Below are positions 59,882 through 64,000 of a stretch of 64,000 bases of DNA, in pieces; positions within the stretch are counted from its first letter, which is position 1; each line of letters opens with the position of its first letter. The DNA comes from Myxococcus sp. RHSTA-1-4 (GTDB lineage Bacteria > Myxococcota > Myxococcia > Myxococcales > Myxococcaceae): positions 186,001 to 250,000 of the forward strand of contig NZ_JAIQDG010000008.1 in NCBI RefSeq assembly GCF_020037125.1, in the 5' to 3' direction. Position numbers and translations under genes: made by a program. The notes under the pieces are model-generated. The model had not been told where the DNA came from, did not search any database, and worked only from the letters and a program-made list of their open reading frames with translations.

Positions 59882-61030
59882 ATGGAAGCCACATCTTCGC
59901 GTCCTCGTTCTCGACCTCCTGCTCTCCGGTGGTGGCTCGCCGCCGGCCTGCTCCCCATCGCCCTGGGTGGCTTCGCGGCCCTCTCCGCCTCGGGTGAACG
60001 GATGGACCTGCCGGAGGAGGAAGAGGTCGCCTTCGTCAACGACAAGCCCGTCTCGCTGGAGCGGTTCAACCGGCTCCTCGCCTTCACCGCCGCGCGGGTG
60101 ACGACGGCGGACGGCCGCATCCCGGACGCGGATGCGCTCCTGCTCAAGAACGCCATCGTCGAGAAGCTCATCGACGAGGCCGTCACGGACGCCGCCGCGA
60201 AGGAGCAGGGCCTCGAGGTGGAAGAGAAGGAAATCGACGCGGCCTATGAGGCCTTCGCCCAGTCCTTCCCCACGAGCGAGGCCTTCAAGCAGTACCTGGA
60301 GCGCACCCCGGACGGCAGCACGGCCATCCGCGGTGACATCCGCCAGCGCCTGCTGCGCGAGCGGCTGGCGAAGCAGGACGCGGCCGGGACGGTCTCCTAC
60401 GACGAGGTGAAGCGCTACTACGAGAGCCACCCCGGTGCGTTCCACCAGCCCCAGCGGGTGAGCGCGAGCGAGGTGCTCGTGCTCCACGCCGACGACGCCT
60501 ACGCCCGGGCCAAGGAGCTGCGGGAGAAGGTGCTCCAGGGCTCCATCGCCTTCGCGGACGCCGCCCGAAAGTTCTCGGAAGGCCCCACCCGCGACCTGGG
60601 CGGCGCCCGGGTGGACCTGACCGAGGCCACGCTGGAGGCCCACGTCTGGAAGGCGCTCGTGGAGCTCGAGCCCGGTCAGCTCACCGAGGTCCTCGAGACG
60701 AAGGAGGGCTACAGCTTCCTGCTCGTGCATGAGGTCCTGCCCGAGCTGGACCTGAAGTTCGAGGAGGTCCAGCCCGAAATCCAGGCCCGGCTGGAGCGGC
60801 TGTACGCGGATGCCCGGCTTCAGGGCCTGCTCCCGGAGCTGCGCTCCAAGGCCTTCATCAAGAACCTCTTCGCCGAGCGCTACGCGGACCTGCTCAAGGA
60901 CCTGCTGAAGCCCGGCACTGCCTCCGAGCACGCCTCGTTCAGCCTCCCGTCCACCTCGTCCGCGCCGGAGCCCGTCCCGGCCGGCCCCGAGGCCACCGCC
61001 ACCTCCCAGCAGAGCCGTCCGCGCCCATGA
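59882..61030 (+). CDS. Parvulin-type peptidyl-prolyl isomerase (SurA-like), membrane-anchored
   Basis: The 382-residue protein has an N-terminal hydrophobic anchor or signal (WWLAAGLLPIALGGFAALSA) and a SurA_N-like helical region (VAFVNDKPVSLERFNRLLAF, LLLKNAIVEKLIDEAVTDAA). The parvulin domain at about 205-300 reads VSASEVLVLHADDAYARAKE, FADAARKFSEGPTRDLGGA and GQLTEVLETKEGYSFLLVHE. A C-terminal helix and a disordered Pro/Ser tail finish it. It should fold exported proteins in the periplasm. ATG 59882 is chosen because earlier in-frame codons encode unrelated Arg/Pro-rich sequence. The next gene overlaps its stop (ATGA), suggesting that the large surface protein is its client. Confidence 0.85.
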   Translation: MEATSSRPRSRPPALRWWLAAGLLPIALGGFAALSASGERMDLPEEEEVAFVNDKPVSLERFNRLLAFTAARVTTADGRIPDADALLLKNAIVEKLIDEAVTDAAAKEQGLEVEEKEIDAAYEAFAQSFPTSEAFKQYLERTPDGSTAIRGDIRQRLLRERLAKQDAAGTVSYDEVKRYYESHPGAFHQPQRVSASEVLVLHADDAYARAKELREKVLQGSIAFADAARKFSEGPTRDLGGARVDLTEATLEAHVWKALVELEPGQLTEVLETKEGYSFLLVHEVLPELDLKFEEVQPEIQARLERLYADARLQGLLPELRSKAFIKNLFAERYADLLKDLLKPGTASEHASFSLPSTSSAPEPVPAGPEATATSQQSRPRP

Positions 61031-64000
61031 GTCCCGCATCCACCTGGAGAGTCATCTTGAAGCGCATCCCCTGGATGGCAGGCCTCTTCCTGCTCCTGGC
61101 CGCCTCCGCCAGCCGGGCCGGCGAATTCGCCGGAGACCAGCTGGTCAAGACCTCGGCGTCGTATTTCGAGTTCTCGGAGGACGGCTACCTCTGGCCCTTC
61201 AACGTCACCTGCAGCCAGACGAGCTTCGAGCCCGCGTCGCCGGTGCAGATTGCCCCGGGCTCCGGAGACCCCGGCGCGCCGACGTCGAACCCGTTCACCT
61301 TCGCCACGTGCCCCATCTTCGACTCGAACGGAGATGGCCAGGCCGAGTTCCATTTCAGCCTGAGGTTCAACTCCCTGAGGGACCTGGGCCGGAAGACCAT
61401 CGTCTGCAACGGCACGCACGTGGACCCCGCCTACTGCTGGAGCGCGGTCTCCCCACCGTGCAACGTCGTCTGCGACCTGTCGAGGGTGAGCAACTTCCGC
61501 AGCCCCGCCGTCTTCCGCATCAACGTCGTCAACTCGCCGCCCAACGCGAGCCCGAGTCACACGCCCACGCCCGCGTGGAACGCCACCGTCACGCTGCGCG
61601 CCAACTCGACGGACCCGGATGGCGGAGGGCTGAACCACGCGTGGCGCATCGTCAGCAAACCGCCCATGTCCACCGCCACGCTGGCGAACGCGAACACCGC
61701 CAACGCCACCATCACCTTCACGAGCGACCGTGACATCGGCAGCTACCAGTTCGCGGTGGACATCTCCGACAACGAGGGCGAGCTCAAGACCTTCACCCAC
61801 TCCTTCAGCGTCCCCAACGTCCCGCCGAACATCACCGTCGCCGGAGCCACGGAGCTTGACGCCAACACGCCCATCAACCTCACGGCGTCCCCCACCACGG
61901 ACGTGGACGGTGGTGCGCTGACCTTCACGTGGGACATCCTGGAAGCGCCTCCCCGCTCGGGTCTCGCGCCAACGACCGGCTACGCCACCACGCCGGGCAT
62001 CAACATCCCCACCACCGGCCTGCACGTGGGCACCTGGCGCTTCCGCGTCACCGCGCGTGACAACGAGGGCGACACCGACTCGGAGACCGTCACCGTCACG
62101 GTGCGCAACCTGAAGCCGCGCATCGCGCTCACGGGCCCCACGGAAATCGACGTGGGCCAGACGCTCCAGGCGGCCACGTCCGTCCTCACGGATGACGACG
62201 GCGGAAACCTCACCTTCAAGTGGGAGCTGTTCCAGGCGCCCCAGTCCGCGGGCGTGGCCCCGCTCACCGTGCTGTCTTCCATCGCCTCCGTCAGCCGTCC
62301 CACCACGGCCAGCTCCGCCGGCACGTGGATTGTCCGGCTCACCGTCACCGATGACGAGGGTGAGTCCGTGCACGAGGACCGCTCCATCGTCGTGGATGAC
62401 GTGCCCACCGCGAGCATCACCGGGCTGTCCGTGGCCCACCTGCTGGAGTTCCCCCTGGTGCTGGACGGGCGCGGCTCCAACGACCCCGACTCGCCGTGCC
62501 CCACCCAGGCCCACCGCTGCCACGTGACGGATGGGAGCCCCGTCCGGAACATCTCGCCGGGCATCGTCCAGTACACCTGGTACGTGGTGGACATCCCCCC
62601 GGAGGCCTGGGGCGCGTACACCACGGGCCGCGTGGATGAGGTCTTCTTCGTCCCCGCGAACCAGTCCACGCTGTCTCTGGACTGGGCGGACATGGAGCCG
62701 GGCCAGTGGCAGTTCGAGCTGGAGGTGCAGGACGGCGAAGGCAACGTCGCGCGCACCCGGCACACCGTCACCGTCGTCCCGCCGCAGACGCCGCCCACCG
62801 CCGTGGTCAGCGGGTCCGCCTGGTACCTCGTCAACCTCGCCGGGGTGCTGCCCGGCGCCATCGTGGTGGATGGCTCCGCCAGCTTCGACCTCGACAACCT
62901 GACGACGGGCACTCCCGGCTCGGGCCTGGGGATTACGCAGTACGCGTGGTCCGCGGTGCCGCCCGCCGGGTGCACCGCGCCTTCGCTGCCGAGCGCCCCC
63001 TCGGCCAGCGTCCTCACCCTCTACGCCGCGGGCGCCACCGTGCCTCCGGCCTGCCAGGGCTTCTGGCGCATCCGCCTCACCGTCACGGATGACGACTCCT
63101 CCCCGCTGACGCACTTCGCGGAGACGGGGGTGACCATCGGCAACTGCGTCTCCGGCGTCTGCGTGGATGCACCCACCACGCTCACGCCCGCCATCGTCCA
63201 GTCCTTCGACGGCGCGGACATCGACATCTACTACCACATCGATTCGACGCTCTACGAACACCCGGTGTTCAGCCTCGGCATGTACACGTTGCTGGAGGTC
63301 CTCCCCACCGGAAGCGGCACGCCCGTCTACACCGCGATGGAGCTGAGCATTCCTCCGATGAGCAAGGGCCTGCCCCTGGTCTTCAACTGGAACGGGTACA
63401 CGCACGCGGGGACCCGGCCACCCACCGGCCGCTATGACGTGCGCGTGACGCTGCTCGACTTCGCGCTCGCGCCCACTGCCTTCTCGGGCTTCCAGCCCCA
63501 GGCCATCCAGACGGAGGTGGTCACCCTCCAACTCGCCAGCAGCGCGCCGCACCTCGAGCGCTCGAGCGTGGTGGCGGGCACGGGCTCCGTCACGTTCGAC
63601 TACCGCGTGGATGGCGCCATCTCCATCGACAGCCTGCAATGGCGGGTGCGCAACGGGGCGGGCAGCGTGGTGACGAGCGGCAACACGCCGAGCCCCGCCG
63701 CCCTGGGTGCCTTCTCGTGGAACGGCCGGGTGGGCGCGACGCCCCAGGCTCCGGGCCGCTACGAGATGGAGCTGGAGGCGTTCCGGAGCGGCCGCTCGCT
63801 GGGCGTGTCCCCGCGTGTCCCCTTCTACCTCTACGAGCTGGGCCTGGAGGTCCCCGGCCACGCGATTCCCGCGACCGGCCTGCCCGTCGCGGTCAACTCG
63901 GATGATGACGATGCGAACGGCGTCGATGACTCGGCGCAGTCGCCCGCGCCCGCCGGGGAGAACGACCTCGTGGCCGTCACGCTGCGCTTCCAGCCCCGAG
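61027..64000 (+). CDS. Large exported PKD-type repeat protein, 3' end beyond window
   Basis: This gene has no stop before the window ends: the frame is open for 991 codons. It starts with a signal peptide (RIPWMAGLFLLLAASASRAG), then a cysteine-containing N-terminal domain with an FG-GAP-like calcium loop (CPIFDSNGDGQAEFHF). At least four or five PKD/Ig-like modules follow, marked by ITVAGATELDANTPINLTAS, HVGTWRFRVTARDNEGDTD, IALTGPTEIDVGQTLQAATS, RLTVTDDEGES and TWRIRLTVTDDDSS-like strands. Near the end are a FlgD-like Ig segment (NWNGYTHAGTRPPTGRYDVR) and an Asp-rich thrombospondin-3-like loop (SDDDDANGVDDSAQ). It is coupled to the isomerase gene by ATGA. The missing C-terminus may decide the function (adhesin, hydrolase or Rhs-type toxin). 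Confidence 0.85.
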   Translation, partial: MSPASTWRVILKRIPWMAGLFLLLAASASRAGEFAGDQLVKTSASYFEFSEDGYLWPFNVTCSQTSFEPASPVQIAPGSGDPGAPTSNPFTFATCPIFDSNGDGQAEFHFSLRFNSLRDLGRKTIVCNGTHVDPAYCWSAVSPPCNVVCDLSRVSNFRSPAVFRINVVNSPPNASPSHTPTPAWNATVTLRANSTDPDGGGLNHAWRIVSKPPMSTATLANANTANATITFTSDRDIGSYQFAVDISDNEGELKTFTHSFSVPNVPPNITVAGATELDANTPINLTASPTTDVDGGALTFTWDILEAPPRSGLAPTTGYATTPGINIPTTGLHVGTWRFRVTARDNEGDTDSETVTVTVRNLKPRIALTGPTEIDVGQTLQAATSVLTDDDGGNLTFKWELFQAPQSAGVAPLTVLSSIASVSRPTTASSAGTWIVRLTVTDDEGESVHEDRSIVVDDVPTASITGLSVAHLLEFPLVLDGRGSNDPDSPCPTQAHRCHVTDGSPVRNISPGIVQYTWYVVDIPPEAWGAYTTGRVDEVFFVPANQSTLSLDWADMEPGQWQFELEVQDGEGNVARTRHTVTVVPPQTPPTAVVSGSAWYLVNLAGVLPGAIVVDGSASFDLDNLTTGTPGSGLGITQYAWSAVPPAGCTAPSLPSAPSASVLTLYAAGATVPPACQGFWRIRLTVTDDDSSPLTHFAETGVTIGNCVSGVCVDAPTTLTPAIVQSFDGADIDIYYHIDSTLYEHPVFSLGMYTLLEVLPTGSGTPVYTAMELSIPPMSKGLPLVFNWNGYTHAGTRPPTGRYDVRVTLLDFALAPTAFSGFQPQAIQTEVVTLQLASSAPHLERSSVVAGTGSVTFDYRVDGAISIDSLQWRVRNGAGSVVTSGNTPSPAALGAFSWNGRVGATPQAPGRYEMELEAFRSGRSLGVSPRVPFYLYELGLEVPGHAIPATGLPVAVNSDDDDANGVDDSAQSPAPAGENDLVAVTLRFQPR

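Noticed and set aside
60880..63861. 993-codon open frame on the minus strand
   Set aside because: It is antisense to the signal-peptide-bearing PKD gene, is Arg/Gly/Val-rich without domain patterns, and arises from the high GC of the real frame.

Overview
The window reads as chromosomal DNA from a myxobacterium of the Myxococcus/Corallococcus/Pyxidicoccus type. The support is indirect but consistent: very high GC with strong G/C third positions, long spurious antisense open frames, two Ser/Thr kinases ending in PEGA domains, many lipoproteins with kelch, cysteine-rich or Asp-rich repeats, a PilZ protein, and abundant secreted proteins with Ig/PKD/PA14 modules. No rRNA, tRNA, CRISPR array, insertion sequence or prophage was found. 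The species cannot be named from the sequence alone.

Layout. 1-3.2 kb: the end of a nitrate/sulfonate-type ABC importer operon (ATPase, permease, binding lipoprotein), then a HAD phosphatase. 3.2-16.3 kb: mixed housekeeping and envelope genes, namely a NYN/OST-HTH putative RNase, an Rpn-like PD-(D/E)XK protein, a PNGase A-like secreted amidase, a PilZ protein, a kelch lipoprotein, a YkgJ-type Cys-cluster protein, an RNase R-type exonuclease and a coupled cysteine-rich pair. 16.5-26.2 kb: a PQQ-type sugar dehydrogenase lipoprotein, PEGA kinase 1, a GIN-domain lipoprotein, a PhoD-type phosphatase and a His-rich membrane protein. 26.5-30.1 kb: a tightly coupled cassette with visibly lower GC, encoding a thiolase-fold protein without its active-site Cys, an AHH-family nuclease toxin, an Imm11-type and an Imm49-type immunity protein. 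30.1-34.3 kb: an aldo/keto reductase and a coupled metalloprotease plus metallo-beta-lactamase-fold pair. 34.5-43.5 kb: a DUF3592 protein, an unusual Gly/Ala-rich protein with a strong terminator, a TPR protein and several secreted repeat proteins. 43.5-49.5 kb: PEGA kinase 2, glutathione synthetase, an iodotyrosine-deiodinase-like flavoprotein and a PHB-depolymerase-type esterase. 49.5-51.2 kb: a HipBA-type module under a striking inverted-repeat control region. 51.2-64 kb: a SAM methyltransferase, a three-PEGA protein, DoxX, CapA, a GHKL-ATPase/STAS-like protein divergent from a LOTUS-like protein, an MFS exporter, a parvulin isomerase, and a large PKD-type surface protein that runs off the end.

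The best candidates for something under-described are the AHH toxin cassette (26527-30054), the metalloprotease/MBL pair (31216-34334), the Gly/Ala-rich protein (35083-36039), and the divergent GHKL-STAS / LOTUS locus with a terminator hairpin in its leader (55781-58142). Family calls rest on motif recognition by eye. No database search was run.
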